From assembly GCF_001655675.1 (NCBI RefSeq), contig NZ_LYRP01000033.1, forward strand, positions 248,001 through 312,000: 64,000 nt of DNA, in the 5' to 3' direction. This stretch comes from Mangrovibacter phragmitis. GTDB taxonomy: Bacteria; Pseudomonadota; Gammaproteobacteria; Enterobacterales; Enterobacteriaceae. Made by a program: the position numbers and the translations under genes. Numbering within the stretch: position 1 is the stretch's first letter; the number at the start of each line of letters is the position of its first letter. The notes beneath the pieces were generated by a model, which worked only from the letters and a program-made list of their open reading frames with translations, had not been told where the DNA came from and did no database searches. Of the stretch, positions 49,685-59,322 are shown piece by piece.

Positions 49685-51510
49685 ATGCGTTGTCGTTGAT
49701 GGACGGCGCGGTGCTCGGTTTTATCATTACCGCAGTACTGGCGCTTGTCTTTGCCTTTTCCCGCACACTGAGTGGCTTACTGGCCGGGGTGTGTGGCGCT
49801 GTCAGCAGCCTGATGGCTATCCTGGCGGCGGGTGCCGTGCTGACCGGAGCTGCGCCTCAGGCTGCCAGCCCGTTCAGCTTTATGCATATGACGTTTCAGT
49901 TAACCGCATTGAGCAGTATCTGGCTGATTGCGTTGTGTATCCCGTCACTGTTTGTCAGTGTATTCAACATTGCCTGGCACCGGCATACAGATGTCCGTTG
50001 CAATGGCTTCTTATTGAATTTGCTGATGGCCGCAGCCGTACTGGCGGTAACCGCCACGAATTTCGCCATGCTGATTGTGATGGCTGAAATTATGGCGTTG
50101 TGCGCGGTGTTTCTTACCGGGTGCAGCCAGTCTGGCAAATTGTGGTTCTTGCTGGGCCGCCTGGGTACGGTATTGCTGGCGGTGTGCGCATGGCTTCTCC
50201 GGGCGCGTTACGGCACTCTGGATTTTGTCGACTTACAGCCCGCAGTCAGTGCCTTCCCGTTAACACCTGCCATCTGGATCCTCGGCTTGCTGGGTTTTGG
50301 CCTGCTGGCTGGCATTATTCCCTTGCATGGTTGGGTACCGCAGGCCCATGCCAATGCTGCTGCGCCAGCAGCGGCGCTGTTCTCGGCTGTGGTGTTGAAA
50401 GTGGGCCTGTACGGCATTCTCACGTTGTCATTACTGGGTAGCCAGTTGCCGCTTTGGTGGGGCGTTGTGGTGCTGTTGCTGGGCATGTTAACCGCCTTTG
50501 TTGGCGGGTTGTACGCACTGATGGAGCACAACATTAACCGCCTGCTGGCTTACCACGCGCTGGAAAACATCGGCATTATTCTGCTGGGGCTTGGCGTTGG
50601 GCTGATTGGCTGTGCGCTGAATGACACCGTGCTGATTGCCCTTGGGCTGACTGGCGGTTTATATCACCTGATTAACCACAGCCTGTTTAAAACCACCTTA
50701 TTCCTTGGCGCCGGGGCGGTATGGTTCCGCACGGGCTACCGCGATATTGAGAAACTTGGTGGTCTGGGTAAACGCATGCCGGCGATTTCTCTCGCCATGC
50801 TGGTGGGGCTGATGGCGATGGCGGCATTGCCTCCACTGAACGGCTTTGCCGGTGAATGGCTGATTTACCAGTCTTTCTTCCATTTGAGTAATGCACCGGT
50901 GTTTATTGGCCGCTTCTTTGGGCCGCTGATGGCAGTAGGCCTGGCAATCACCGGGGCGCTGGCGGTGATGTGTATGGCGAAAGTGTATGGCGTAACGTTC
51001 CTCGGCGCGCCACGTACCGCCGAGGCTGAACAGGCCCGCCATGCACCGGTATTGATGAACCTCAGTGTTATCGGGCTGGCATTGTGCTGCGTGGTGGCTG
51101 GTGTGGCGGCGCCCTGGCTGTTGCCATTACTGCAACAGGCTGTGCCATTACCGCTGGTTACCGCCCATACCACTGTTTCTCAACCCATGATGACACTGCT
51201 GCTGGTGGCCTGCCCATTCCTGCCTTTCCTGCTGATGTTGTTGCTCAAAGGTGACCGCCTGGCTGCCCGCAGTAAAGGCATGGCCTGGGTATGCGGCTAC
51301 GACCACGAAAAATCAATGGTGATTACGGCGCATGGTTTTGCCATGCCAGTGAAAGGGGCGTTTGCACCGGTACTGAAACTGCGTACCTGGTTGAACCCGG
51401 TGCGTTTATTCCCGGGCTGGCAGAGTGAATGTGTGGCGGGGGTATTCCGTCGCCTGGCCTTAATCGAACTGGCTGTATTGCTGGTTGTTGTCATTACCCG
51501 AGGAGTCTGA
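49681..51510 (+). CDS. hycC: HycC, membrane subunit of formate hydrogenlyase (NuoL/antiporter-like)
   Basis: 609 residues (E. coli 608) with about 14-16 membrane segments. It carries the complex I antiporter-type signatures LLAGIIPLHGWVPQAHANAA and LVGLYALMEHNI-type wording, then LLAYHALENIGIILLGLG and YHLINHSLFKTTLFLGAG. The conserved Lys/His/Glu residues of the proton channel motifs appear in place. It anchors the FHL complex and may couple formate oxidation to ion movement. It overlaps hycB by ATGA. Confidence 0.96.
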   Translation: MNALSLMDGAVLGFIITAVLALVFAFSRTLSGLLAGVCGAVSSLMAILAAGAVLTGAAPQAASPFSFMHMTFQLTALSSIWLIALCIPSLFVSVFNIAWHRHTDVRCNGFLLNLLMAAAVLAVTATNFAMLIVMAEIMALCAVFLTGCSQSGKLWFLLGRLGTVLLAVCAWLLRARYGTLDFVDLQPAVSAFPLTPAIWILGLLGFGLLAGIIPLHGWVPQAHANAAAPAAALFSAVVLKVGLYGILTLSLLGSQLPLWWGVVVLLLGMLTAFVGGLYALMEHNINRLLAYHALENIGIILLGLGVGLIGCALNDTVLIALGLTGGLYHLINHSLFKTTLFLGAGAVWFRTGYRDIEKLGGLGKRMPAISLAMLVGLMAMAALPPLNGFAGEWLIYQSFFHLSNAPVFIGRFFGPLMAVGLAITGALAVMCMAKVYGVTFLGAPRTAEAEQARHAPVLMNLSVIGLALCCVVAGVAAPWLLPLLQQAVPLPLVTAHTTVSQPMMTLLLVACPFLPFLLMLLLKGDRLAARSKGMAWVCGYDHEKSMVITAHGFAMPVKGAFAPVLKLRTWLNPVRLFPGWQSECVAGVFRRLALIELAVLLVVVITRGV

Positions 51511-51512
51511 AG

Positions 51513-52439
51513 ATGAATACTGTGTTACTGGCCTGTATTCAGGCGCTGGTGCTGTTTGCACTGGCTCCCCTGATTACTGGTGTGACGCGCGTTGCCCGTG
51601 CCCGGCTGCATAACCGCCGTGGGCCGGGTCTGCTCCAGGAATACCGAGATTTAGTCAAACTGCTGGGCCGCCAGAGCGTGGCACCTGCGGCATCTGGCTG
51701 GGTGTTCCGCCTGACACCTTTTGTGATGTGTGGGGTGTTGCTAACAATTGCCACCGCGTTGCCGGTGGTGACAAAGGCTTCTCCCCTTGCACCACTGGGT
51801 GACCTGATAACGCTTCTCTACCTGTTTGCCATTGTGCGCTTTTTCTTCGCTATCGCAGGTCTGGATACCGGCAGCCCGTTTACCGGTCTTGGGGCCAGCC
51901 GTGAAGCGATGCTCGGGGTGCTGGTTGAACCCATGTTGCTGTTGGGTTTGTGGGTGGCAGCGTTAGTGGCCGGTTCCACTAATGTGGGCAATATCGCATT
52001 GATTATTGCGCACTGGCCTGTTTCCCACAGTATTTCATTGGTTCTGGCACTGGTTGCCTGTGGCTTCGCCACATTCATTGAGATGGGCAAACTGCCGTTC
52101 GACCTGGCGGAAGCTGAACAGGAACTGCAGGAAGGGCCGCTGTCGGAATACAGCGGTGCCGGGTTTGCCGTCATGAAATGGGCAATCAGCCTGAAGCAAC
52201 TGGTGGTGCTGCAACTGTTTCTGGGTGTGTTTATCCCCTGGGGGCAAATGACGCAGTTCTCCTGGTCTGGTCTGGCGCTGGCGGTGGTTATCGCGCTGGT
52301 CAAACTGGTGGTTGGCGTGCTGGTGATTGCTCTGTTTGAGAACAGCATGGCGCGACTGCGTTTTCTTGCCACCTCCCGGGTTACCTGGGCCGGGTTCGGC
52401 TTTGCCTTTTTAGCGTTCGTCTCCTTGTTGGTGGCGTGA
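51513..52439 (+). CDS. hycD: HycD, membrane subunit of formate hydrogenlyase (NuoH-like)
   Basis: 308 residues from ATG 51513 (AGGAGTCTGAAG upstream, inside and just after hycC). A longer open frame from 51429 lies within hycC and is not used. NuoH-like signatures: ARARLHNRRGPGLLQEYRDL near the start and EMGKLPFDLAEAEQELQEG, with GPLSEYSGAGFAVMKW, in the quinone-site-like loop. It has about eight membrane helices. It connects the soluble arm to HycC. Confidence 0.96.
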   Translation: MNTVLLACIQALVLFALAPLITGVTRVARARLHNRRGPGLLQEYRDLVKLLGRQSVAPAASGWVFRLTPFVMCGVLLTIATALPVVTKASPLAPLGDLITLLYLFAIVRFFFAIAGLDTGSPFTGLGASREAMLGVLVEPMLLLGLWVAALVAGSTNVGNIALIIAHWPVSHSISLVLALVACGFATFIEMGKLPFDLAEAEQELQEGPLSEYSGAGFAVMKWAISLKQLVVLQLFLGVFIPWGQMTQFSWSGLALAVVIALVKLVVGVLVIALFENSMARLRFLATSRVTWAGFGFAFLAFVSLLVA

Positions 52440-52456
52440 TTTAAGAGAGTGTATTC

Positions 52457-54166
52457 ATGTCAGAAGAAAAAATCGGCCAGCAGTATATTGCTGCGCTACA
52501 TCAGGCTTTCCCGGGCGTTATCCTGGAAGCTGCCTGGCAGACCAAAGACCAGATAACGTTAACGGTTAAGGTCGACCGGTTGCCAGAGGTGGTTGAACAT
52601 CTCTACTACCAACAAGGTGGATGGTTGTCAGTGCTGTTTGGTAATGACGAACGTCAGCTGTGTGGTAACTACGCAGTTTACTATGTTCTGTCGATGGAGC
52701 AGGGCGAGCGTTGCTGGATTACAGTCCGTGTTGAAGTGGACCCGGTGAAACTGGAGTACCCGGCGGTAACGCCACGCGTACCGGCTGCGGTGTGGGGTGA
52801 GCGCGAAGTGCGCGACATGTATGGTCTGCAACCCGTCGGGTTACCCGATGAACGCCGCCTGGTGCTGCCTGATGACTGGCCGGATGATTTGTACCCACTG
52901 CGCAAAGACAGCATGGATTACCGCCAGCGCCCGGCACCAACCACTGATCAGGAAACTTACCCGTTCATTAATGAACTGGGTGACAAGAAAAACAATGTGG
53001 TGCCGATTGGCCCATTGCATGTCACCTCTGATGAACCGGGGCATTTCCGCTTGTTTGTTGATGGCGAGAACATCATTGATGCCGACTACCGGTTGTTCTA
53101 TGTCCACCGTGGTATGGAAAAACTGGCTGAAACCCGCATGGGTTACAACGAAGTGACATTCCTGTCTGACCGGGTGTGCGGTATTTGCGGTTTTGCACAC
53201 AGCACGGCCTACACCACCTCTGTGGAAAATGCTATGGGGATTCAGGTACCAGAAAGGGCGCAGATGATTCGCGCGATTCTGCTGGAAGTGGAACGCCTGC
53301 ACAGCCACCTGCTCAACCTCGGGCTGGCCTGCCACTTTGTCGGGTTTGACTCCGGCTTTATGCAGTTCTTCCGGGTACGTGAGCAGTCTATGAAAATGGC
53401 TGAAATCCTGACCGGTGCGCGCAAAACCTATGGGCTGAACCTGATTGGCGGTATTCGCCGCGACATGCTCAAAGATGACATGATTCAGACACGTAAGCTG
53501 GCTCAGCAGATGCGCCGTGACGTGCAGGATCTGGTCGATATTCTGCTCAGTACGCCAAATATTGAACAGCGTACTGTGGGAATTGGCCGCCTTGACCCGC
53601 AAATAGCCCGTGACTTCAGTAACGTGGGCCCAATGGTGCGCGCCAGCGGGCATGCCCGCGATACCCGTGCCGATCACCCGTTTGTCGGTTACGGATTACT
53701 GCCGATGGAAGTCCACAGTGAACAGGGCTGCGATGTCATTTCCCGCCTCAAAGTGCGAATTAACGAAGTATTTACCGCACTGAATATGATTGATTTCGGT
53801 CTGGATAACCTGCCAGGCGGCCCGCTGATGGTGGAAGGCTTCACATACATTCCCCACCGCTTCGCTTTAGGTTTTGCAGAAGCGCCGCGTGGCGATGATA
53901 TCCACTGGAGTATGACTGGCGACAACCAGAAGCTGTATCGCTGGCGCTGCCGTGCCGCAACTTATGCCAACTGGCCAACTCTGCGTTATATGTTGCGCGG
54001 TAATACCGTGTCTGACGCACCGTTGATTATCGGCAGCCTTGACCCGTGCTACTCCTGCACGGACCGTATGACGGTAGTGGATGTGCGTAAACGTAAAAGC
54101 AAAGTTGTGCCTTATAAAGAGCTCGAACGTTACAGCATTGAACGCAAAAACTCGCCACTGAAATAA
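52457..54166 (+). CDS. hycE: HycE, large [NiFe] subunit of hydrogenase 3
   Basis: 569 residues, identical in length to E. coli HycE. An N-terminal NuoC-like 30K domain (about 1-170) is fused to the NuoD-like hydrogenase large subunit. The nickel ligands are in RVCGICGFAHS and DPCYSCTDR. The C-terminal 32 residues after CTDR begin MTVVDV and are the extension cut by HycI once nickel is in place (E. coli cleaves between that Arg and Met). It makes H2 from protons and electrons delivered by HycB, F and G. Confidence 0.97.
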   Translation: MSEEKIGQQYIAALHQAFPGVILEAAWQTKDQITLTVKVDRLPEVVEHLYYQQGGWLSVLFGNDERQLCGNYAVYYVLSMEQGERCWITVRVEVDPVKLEYPAVTPRVPAAVWGEREVRDMYGLQPVGLPDERRLVLPDDWPDDLYPLRKDSMDYRQRPAPTTDQETYPFINELGDKKNNVVPIGPLHVTSDEPGHFRLFVDGENIIDADYRLFYVHRGMEKLAETRMGYNEVTFLSDRVCGICGFAHSTAYTTSVENAMGIQVPERAQMIRAILLEVERLHSHLLNLGLACHFVGFDSGFMQFFRVREQSMKMAEILTGARKTYGLNLIGGIRRDMLKDDMIQTRKLAQQMRRDVQDLVDILLSTPNIEQRTVGIGRLDPQIARDFSNVGPMVRASGHARDTRADHPFVGYGLLPMEVHSEQGCDVISRLKVRINEVFTALNMIDFGLDNLPGGPLMVEGFTYIPHRFALGFAEAPRGDDIHWSMTGDNQKLYRWRCRAATYANWPTLRYMLRGNTVSDAPLIIGSLDPCYSCTDRMTVVDVRKRKSKVVPYKELERYSIERKNSPLK

Positions 54167-54207
54167 CGTCTTTGGCGCCCGCGTCTGGTGGGCGCAGAGG
54201 AGTAATG

Positions 54208-54750
54208 ATGTTTACGTTTATCAAAAAAGCGTTGAAAACCGGGGTGGCGACGCAAAGCTACCCGCTCAGCCCGATTGAGGTTGATAAAAATTTCCGGGGT
54301 AAGCCGCAACATAACCCTCAGCAATGCATTGGTTGCGCAGCCTGCGTTAATGCCTGCCCGTCTAACGCACTGAGCGTGGAAACAGACCTGGCAACTGACC
54401 AGCAAGCCTGGCAGTTTAACCTTGGGCGTTGCATTTTTTGTGGCCGGTGCGAAGAAGTTTGCCCAACTGCGGCGATTAAGCTCTCCCAGGAGTACGAACT
54501 TGCTGTATGGCGTAAAGAGGATTTCCTCCAGCAGGCGCGTTTTGACCTGTGCCATTGCCGGGAATGCGGCAAGCCTTTTGCGGTACAAAAAGAGATTGAT
54601 TACGCCATTGCTCTGTTAGCCCACGAGGGTGACCCGCGCGCCGAATCCCGCCGGGAAAGTTTTGAAACCTGCCCGGACTGCAAGCGTCAGCAGTGCCTTG
54701 CGCCGTCAGACAAAATTGATTTCAGTCGCCAGATGAAGGAGGCCAGCTGA
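54208..54750 (+). CDS. hycF: HycF, ferredoxin-like subunit of formate hydrogenlyase
   Basis: 180 residues from ATG 54208, the second of two adjacent ATGs behind [21 protein letters not shown] matches the E. coli start. There are two 4Fe-4S sets ([24 protein letters not shown]). A C-terminal zinc- or cluster-like part follows, with [10 protein letters not shown] and CPDCKRQQC. It is a NuoI counterpart and passes electrons to HycG. It overlaps hycG by one base (TGATG). Confidence 0.95.
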   Translation: MFTFIKKALKTGVATQSYPLSPIEVDKNFRGKPQHNPQQCIGCAACVNACPSNALSVETDLATDQQAWQFNLGRCIFCGRCEEVCPTAAIKLSQEYELAVWRKEDFLQQARFDLCHCRECGKPFAVQKEIDYAIALLAHEGDPRAESRRESFETCPDCKRQQCLAPSDKIDFSRQMKEAS

Positions 54751-55514
54751 TGAGCAACCTGTTAGGGCCACGCGACGCCAACGGGATCCCGGTCCCCATG
54801 ACAGTGGATGAATCCATTGCGCAGATGAAAGCGTCATTGCTGAAAAAGATTAAACGTTCCGCCTATGTTTACCGGGTGGACTGTGGTGGTTGCAACGGCT
54901 GTGAAATTGAAATCTTCGCCACGCTTTCTCCCCTGTTTGACGCTGAACGCTTCGGCATCAAAGTCGTGCCATCTCCACGCCATGCCGACATCCTGTTATT
55001 CACTGGCGCGGTCACCCGCGCGATGCGCTCACCGGCGTTGCGTGCCTGGGAATCAGCCCCGGATCCGAAAATTTGTATTTCTTACGGGGCCTGTGGGAAC
55101 AGCGGCGGCATTTTTCATGACCTGTATTGCGTCTGGGGCGGTACCGACAAAATCGTGCCAGTGGATGTTTACATTCCGGGGTGCCCGCCGACACCGGCAG
55201 CCACACTGTATGGTTTTGCCATGGCGTTGGGGCTGCTTGAGCAGAAAATCCATGCCCGTTTGCCGGGCGAAGTGGATAACCAGCCTGCTCAGTTATTACA
55301 CCCGGATATGGTCCAGCCATTGCGTGTGCGTGTTGAGCGTGAAGCACGCCGCCTGGCGGGTTACCGCTATGGCCGCCAGATTGCCAATGATTATCTGCGT
55401 ATGCTGGCGCAGGGTGAAGAGAAAGTGGGGAGCTGGTTGTCGAGCGAAAATGATCCGCGCCTGAGTGAAATTGTCGGCAATCTGCAAAATCTGGTGGCTG
55501 GGGAGCGTGTCTGA
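54750..55514 (+). CDS. hycG: HycG, small subunit of hydrogenase 3 (NuoB-like)
   Basis: 254 residues. The proximal 4Fe-4S ligands are in [25 protein letters not shown] and [13 protein letters not shown], the standard group 4 small-subunit set. The C-terminal half is an E. coli-like extension. It pairs with HycE and hands electrons to the nickel-iron site. It overlaps both neighbouring genes by one base, so the operon is translationally coupled. Confidence 0.96.
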   Translation: MSNLLGPRDANGIPVPMTVDESIAQMKASLLKKIKRSAYVYRVDCGGCNGCEIEIFATLSPLFDAERFGIKVVPSPRHADILLFTGAVTRAMRSPALRAWESAPDPKICISYGACGNSGGIFHDLYCVWGGTDKIVPVDVYIPGCPPTPAATLYGFAMALGLLEQKIHARLPGEVDNQPAQLLHPDMVQPLRVRVEREARRLAGYRYGRQIANDYLRMLAQGEEKVGSWLSSENDPRLSEIVGNLQNLVAGERV

Positions 55515-55924
55515 TGAGTGAAACCGTGGTGTTCAGCCAGTTGAGCCGCAAATTTGTCGATGAAAACGACAATACGCCCGCAGATGCCCAACAAGTGGTG
55601 TATTACAGCCTGGCGATTGGCCATCATCTGGGGGTGATTGACTGCCTGAAGGCCGCGTTAACGTGTCCTTATCCGGCTTACCAGGCATGGGTGGCAACAC
55701 TCGAAGCGGGCAGCCAGGCGCGGCGTAAAATGGAAGGTGTGCCGCGTTATGGTGAAATCGTTATCGACAGTACTCATGTCGATATGCTGGCTTACGCGTT
55801 TGATAACGCCCGCAGTCAGCAAACGGCAGAGCAACAAAGCTGGAGTGAGCAAATGCTGTCCATGTTGCAGGCTATTCACCAGGAGCCGGCAGTGTACCTG
55901 ATGGTCAGGAGGCAACATGACTGA
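55514..55924 (+). CDS. hycH: HycH, formate hydrogenlyase assembly protein
   Basis: 136 residues, the E. coli size, beginning [19 protein letters not shown]. It contains YYSLAIGHHLGVIDCLKAAL, typical of the HycH family. It has no cofactor motif. In E. coli it is needed to convert the HycE precursor and is not part of the final complex. It overlaps hycG by one base and hycI by 8 bp. Confidence 0.93.
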   Translation: MSETVVFSQLSRKFVDENDNTPADAQQVVYYSLAIGHHLGVIDCLKAALTCPYPAYQAWVATLEAGSQARRKMEGVPRYGEIVIDSTHVDMLAYAFDNARSQQTAEQQSWSEQMLSMLQAIHQEPAVYLMVRRQHD

Positions 55925-56384
55925 TGTTCTGTTATGTGTTGGCAACAGCATGATGGGCGATGACGGCGCCGGTCCGTTACTGGCCGAACGCTTTCGGTCG
56001 GCGCCTCAGGGTAACTGGGTGCTGATAGATGGCGGTAGCGCCCCGGAAAATGACGTCGTGGCGATTCGGGAATTACGGCCAGACCGCCTGCTGCTGGTCG
56101 ATGCCACCGAAATGGGGCTCAACCCCGGGGAAATCCGGGTTATCAACCCGGATGATATTGCTGAAATGTTCATGATGACCACCCATAACATGCCACTGAA
56201 CTATTTGGTTGACCAAATCAAAGAGGATGTGGGCGAGGTGATTTTTCTCGGGATTCAGCCCGATATCGTGGGCTTTTATTACCCCATGACCGCACCGGTG
56301 ATTGCTGCCGTGGAACACGTCTATGCCCGGCTTGCCAGTTGGGAAGGGCAGGGCGGCTTTGCTTTACTGGAGCCAGACTGCTGA
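55917..56384 (+). CDS. hycI: HycI, HycE-maturation endopeptidase
   Basis: 155 residues of the HybD/HycI protease family. The nickel-recognition Asp residues are in MGDDGAGPLLAE (about 16) and LLVDATEMGLNPG (about 62), with the His at TTHNMPL (about 90). It removes the C-terminal 32 residues of HycE after nickel insertion. It is last in the hyc operon; 161 bp separate it from hydN. Confidence 0.95.
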   Translation: MTDVLLCVGNSMMGDDGAGPLLAERFRSAPQGNWVLIDGGSAPENDVVAIRELRPDRLLLVDATEMGLNPGEIRVINPDDIAEMFMMTTHNMPLNYLVDQIKEDVGEVIFLGIQPDIVGFYYPMTAPVIAAVEHVYARLASWEGQGGFALLEPDC

Positions 56385-56409
56385 TTTTTCGCTGTCATCA
56401 TGTTGTCAA

Positions 56410-56437
56410 ATGTCATCGTCACTTATGTCGATGACAT
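56410..56437. promoter_or_regulatory. FhlA-type enhancer upstream of hydN
   Basis: ATGTCATCG and CGATGACAT are perfect 9-bp inverted arms separated by 10 bases. They use the same TGTC/GACA words as the hypA-hycA enhancer. The site ends 53 bp upstream of a sigma-54 promoter. Confidence 0.6.
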
Positions 56438-56490
56438 TTTTTTTGGCAAGAATAAAAAATAAAAGTGTTAAATAACAGTTGGTTAATAAT

Positions 56491-56506
56491 TGGCATGAAA
56501 CGTGCT
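56491..56506 (+). promoter_or_regulatory. sigma-54 promoter of hydN-fdhF-hypF
   Basis: TGGCATGAAACGTGCT fits the -24/-12 consensus with 10 bases between GG and GC. It lies 40 bp before the hydN ATG, so fdhF and hypF probably join the FhlA regulon through it. Confidence 0.83.
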
Positions 56507-56545
56507 TAATAAGCGCGGAAACCACTATTACTGCTGGAGAAGTAG

Positions 56546-57091
56546 ATGAACCGTTTCATCCTTGCTGATGCGAGCAAATGTATCGGGTGTCGCACATGTG
56601 AAGTGGCATGTGTGGTATCTCACCAGGAAAACCAGGATTGCGCTGCGCTGACGCCACAGACTTTTCAACCACGCATTCACGTTATTAAAGGCGTCAATAT
56701 CTCGACGGCAACCATGTGCCGACAGTGTGAAGATGCTCCCTGTGCCAATGTTTGCCCGAACGGCGCCATCAGCCGCGATAAAGGTTTTGTTCATGTCATG
56801 CAAGAACGCTGCATTGGTTGTAAAACCTGTGTTGTTGCCTGCCCATATGGCGCGATGGATGTCGTTGTGAAACCGGTGGTGCGTAACAGCGGTGCCGGGT
56901 TGAATATTCAGGCTGAAAAAGCAGAAGCGCACAAATGTGACCTGTGTTTTCACCGTGAAAATGGCCCTGCCTGTGTTGAAGCCTGCCCGACCAACGCAAT
57001 TGTTTGTGTCGACAGAAATAAGCTGGAGTCAATGAGTGCGGAAAAACGCCGCCGTGCTGCTCTGGATACCTCCACCTCGCTGATGTTTTAA
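56546..57091 (+). CDS. hydN: HydN, iron-sulfur protein linked to formate dehydrogenase-H
   Basis: 181 residues with four 4Fe-4S sets (CIGCRTCEVACVV, CRQCEDAPCANVCPN, CIGCKTCVVACPYG, CDLCFHRENGPACVEACPT). It is the same family as HycB. In E. coli HydN is needed for full FDH-H activity and is cotranscribed with hypF. Here fdhF lies between the two, only 37 bp behind, which is direct genomic support for a HydN-FdhF partnership. GGAGAAGTAG precedes the ATG. Confidence 0.94.
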   Translation: MNRFILADASKCIGCRTCEVACVVSHQENQDCAALTPQTFQPRIHVIKGVNISTATMCRQCEDAPCANVCPNGAISRDKGFVHVMQERCIGCKTCVVACPYGAMDVVVKPVVRNSGAGLNIQAEKAEAHKCDLCFHRENGPACVEACPTNAIVCVDRNKLESMSAEKRRRAALDTSTSLMF

Positions 57092-57128
57092 CCTCAGTGA
57101 CTTTCAACTTTTAACAGGTCTGTTATAG

Positions 57129-59276
57129 ATGAAAAAAATTACCAGTGTTTGCCCCTATTGCGGAGCAGGCTGCAAACTGAAACTTGTCGTTGAAAACAAC
57201 AAAATTATCCGTGCCGAAGCCGCAGACGGGAAAACCAACCAGAGCGAATTATGCCTTAAAGGTTACTATGGCTGGGACTTCCTGAACGATACCAAATTGC
57301 TGACGCCACGCCTCCAGCAGCCGATGATTCGCTATGAAAAAGGCGGCAAGCTTCAGCCTGTTTCCTGGGAAGAAGCGATTAGCTATACCGCAAAGCGTTT
57401 AAGCGATATCAAAGCCAAATATGGCCCACGGTCTATCATGACTACCGGTTCTTCTCGCGGTACGGGTAACGAAACTAACTTTGTGATGCAGAAGTTTGCC
57501 CGTGCAGTGCTCAATACCAATAACGTCGATTGCTGTGCGCGTGTGTGCCATGGCCCGTCGGTTGCCGGTTTACAGGCAACATTAGGTAATGGGGCAATGA
57601 GTAACTCCATTGGTGACATTGAAAATTCCCGTTGCCTGTTGGTTATTGGCTACAACTGTGCGGATTCACACCCCATCGTGGCGCGCCGGGTGATTAAAGC
57701 CAAAGAAAATGGTGCCAAAATCATTGTTTGCGATCCGCGTCGCATTGAAACCGCCCGTATTGCTGACCAGCATTTGCAAATTAAAAACGGTTGTAACATG
57801 GCGCTGGTCAATGCCTTCGCCTACGTTCTGCTGGAAGAAAATCTCTACGACAAAGAATACGTTGCGAAATATACCGAAGGTCTGGATGCTTACCGTGAAG
57901 TGGTAAAAGACTACGCACCGGAAGCCGTAGAACACCTGACCGGGGTGAGCGCGCAACAAATCCGCCAGGCGATGCGTACCTATGCTGCAGCACCTTCCGC
58001 CACCATCATGTGGGGGATGGGGGTTACTCAGTTTGGCCAGGCTGTTGACGTGGTGAAAGGCCTCGCAAGCCTTGCTTTGCTGACCGGCAACCTGGGACGT
58101 GAAAATGTTGGGGTTGGCCCGGTTCGTGGTCAGAACAACGTACAGGGCGCCTGTGATATGGGGGTTCTGCCTAACCAGTTCCCTGGCTACCAGAATGTTA
58201 CCGACGCCGATGTGCGTGCCAAGTTTGCCAAAGCCTGGAACATTGACCCGGCAATCATGGATGACAAAGTGGGTACCCGCATTACTGAAGTGCCACACCT
58301 GGCGCTGGAAGGGAAAATCAAAGCCTACTACATCATGGGCGAAGACCCGCTGCAAACCGAAGCCGACCTGGGTCTGGTGCGTAAAGGGTTCGAAGCGCTC
58401 GATTTTGTTGTTGTGCAGGATATCTTCATGACCAAAACCGCAGAAGTGGCGGATGTGCTGCTGCCTGCGACGTCATGGGGTGAGCATGGTGGTGTCTTCA
58501 CTTGTGCAGACCGTGGTTTCCAGCGTTTCGAAAAAGCCATTGAGCCGCAGTACAACGTAAAACGTGACTGGGAAATTATCAGCCTGCTTGCGACAGCAAT
58601 GGGCTACCCGATGCACTACGAAAATAACCAGGAAATTTGGGATGAGTTGCGTGAGTTGTGCCCGCTGTTCTATGGCGCGACCTACGAAAAAATGGGGGAT
58701 ATGGGGCACGTTCAGTGGCCTTGCCCAACCCTTGACCACCCAGGGACCCAGTATCTGTACAAAGATAACAAGTTCGATACCGATACCGGCAAAGGCAAGT
58801 TGTTTGCTGCACAGTGGCGTGCACCGGCTGAAGTGCCGGATAACGACTACCCGCTGGTTTTGTGTACGGTGCGTGAAGTGGGCCACTACTCTTGCCGTTC
58901 TATGACCGGTAACTGTGCTGCACTACAAACGCTGGCGGATGAACCGGGCTTTGTCCAGATTAACCCGGAAGATGCGCAACGCCTTGGTGTGAAAGACCAG
59001 CAACTGGTCTGGGTGGCTTCCCGCCGCGGGAAAGTTATCAGCCGTGCCAATATCAACGAACGTATCAATACGGGTGCCGTGTACATGACCTACCAGTGGT
59101 GGATTGGCGCATGTAACGAACTGACTCAGGACAATCTGGATCCCATCTCCAAAACACCGGAAACCAAATATTGTGCGGTTAACGTGACGGCGATTGAAGA
59201 CCAGCGCTGGGCAGAGAATTATGCACAAACCACTTACAACGATATGAAAGCACGCCTGCGCGAAGCTATCGCATAA
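57129..59276 (+). CDS. fdhF: Formate dehydrogenase-H catalytic subunit, cysteine (non-selenium) form
   Basis: 715 residues, the length of E. coli FdhF. The N-terminal 4Fe-4S ligands CPYCGAGC and [11 protein letters not shown] (with the electron-relay Lys44 equivalent) are intact. Molybdopterin-site motifs follow: [39 protein letters not shown] (Arg333 equivalent) and [12 protein letters not shown]. At residue 140 the codon is TGC (57546-57548): the motif reads [12 protein letters not shown], where E. coli has selenocysteine read from TGA. The enzyme should therefore work without selenium, typically with a lower turnover. It is the electron source of FHL and sits between hydN and hypF. Confidence 0.96.
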   Translation: MKKITSVCPYCGAGCKLKLVVENNKIIRAEAADGKTNQSELCLKGYYGWDFLNDTKLLTPRLQQPMIRYEKGGKLQPVSWEEAISYTAKRLSDIKAKYGPRSIMTTGSSRGTGNETNFVMQKFARAVLNTNNVDCCARVCHGPSVAGLQATLGNGAMSNSIGDIENSRCLLVIGYNCADSHPIVARRVIKAKENGAKIIVCDPRRIETARIADQHLQIKNGCNMALVNAFAYVLLEENLYDKEYVAKYTEGLDAYREVVKDYAPEAVEHLTGVSAQQIRQAMRTYAAAPSATIMWGMGVTQFGQAVDVVKGLASLALLTGNLGRENVGVGPVRGQNNVQGACDMGVLPNQFPGYQNVTDADVRAKFAKAWNIDPAIMDDKVGTRITEVPHLALEGKIKAYYIMGEDPLQTEADLGLVRKGFEALDFVVVQDIFMTKTAEVADVLLPATSWGEHGGVFTCADRGFQRFEKAIEPQYNVKRDWEIISLLATAMGYPMHYENNQEIWDELRELCPLFYGATYEKMGDMGHVQWPCPTLDHPGTQYLYKDNKFDTDTGKGKLFAAQWRAPAEVPDNDYPLVLCTVREVGHYSCRSMTGNCAALQTLADEPGFVQINPEDAQRLGVKDQQLVWVASRRGKVISRANINERINTGAVYMTYQWWIGACNELTQDNLDPISKTPETKYCAVNVTAIEDQRWAENYAQTTYNDMKARLREAIA

Positions 59277-59284
59277 GGCTGGAA

Positions 59285-59313
59285 ATGCGCTGCGGGCCTG
59301 GCTCGCAGCGCAT
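59285..59313. repeat. perfect hairpin between fdhF and hypF
   Basis: ATGCGCTGCG and CGCAGCGCAT are 10-bp arms around a 9-base loop, filling the 46-bp gap just before the hypF ribosome site. No T run follows, so it is more likely an mRNA stabiliser, processing site or partial attenuator than a full terminator. Confidence 0.65.
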
Positions 59314-59322
59314 GATAAAAAG

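Noticed and set aside
57129-59276. Idea that fdhF might still contain an in-frame TGA read as selenocysteine elsewhere
   Set aside because: The frame is uninterrupted for 715 codons and the only selenocysteine position known in the family is TGC here.
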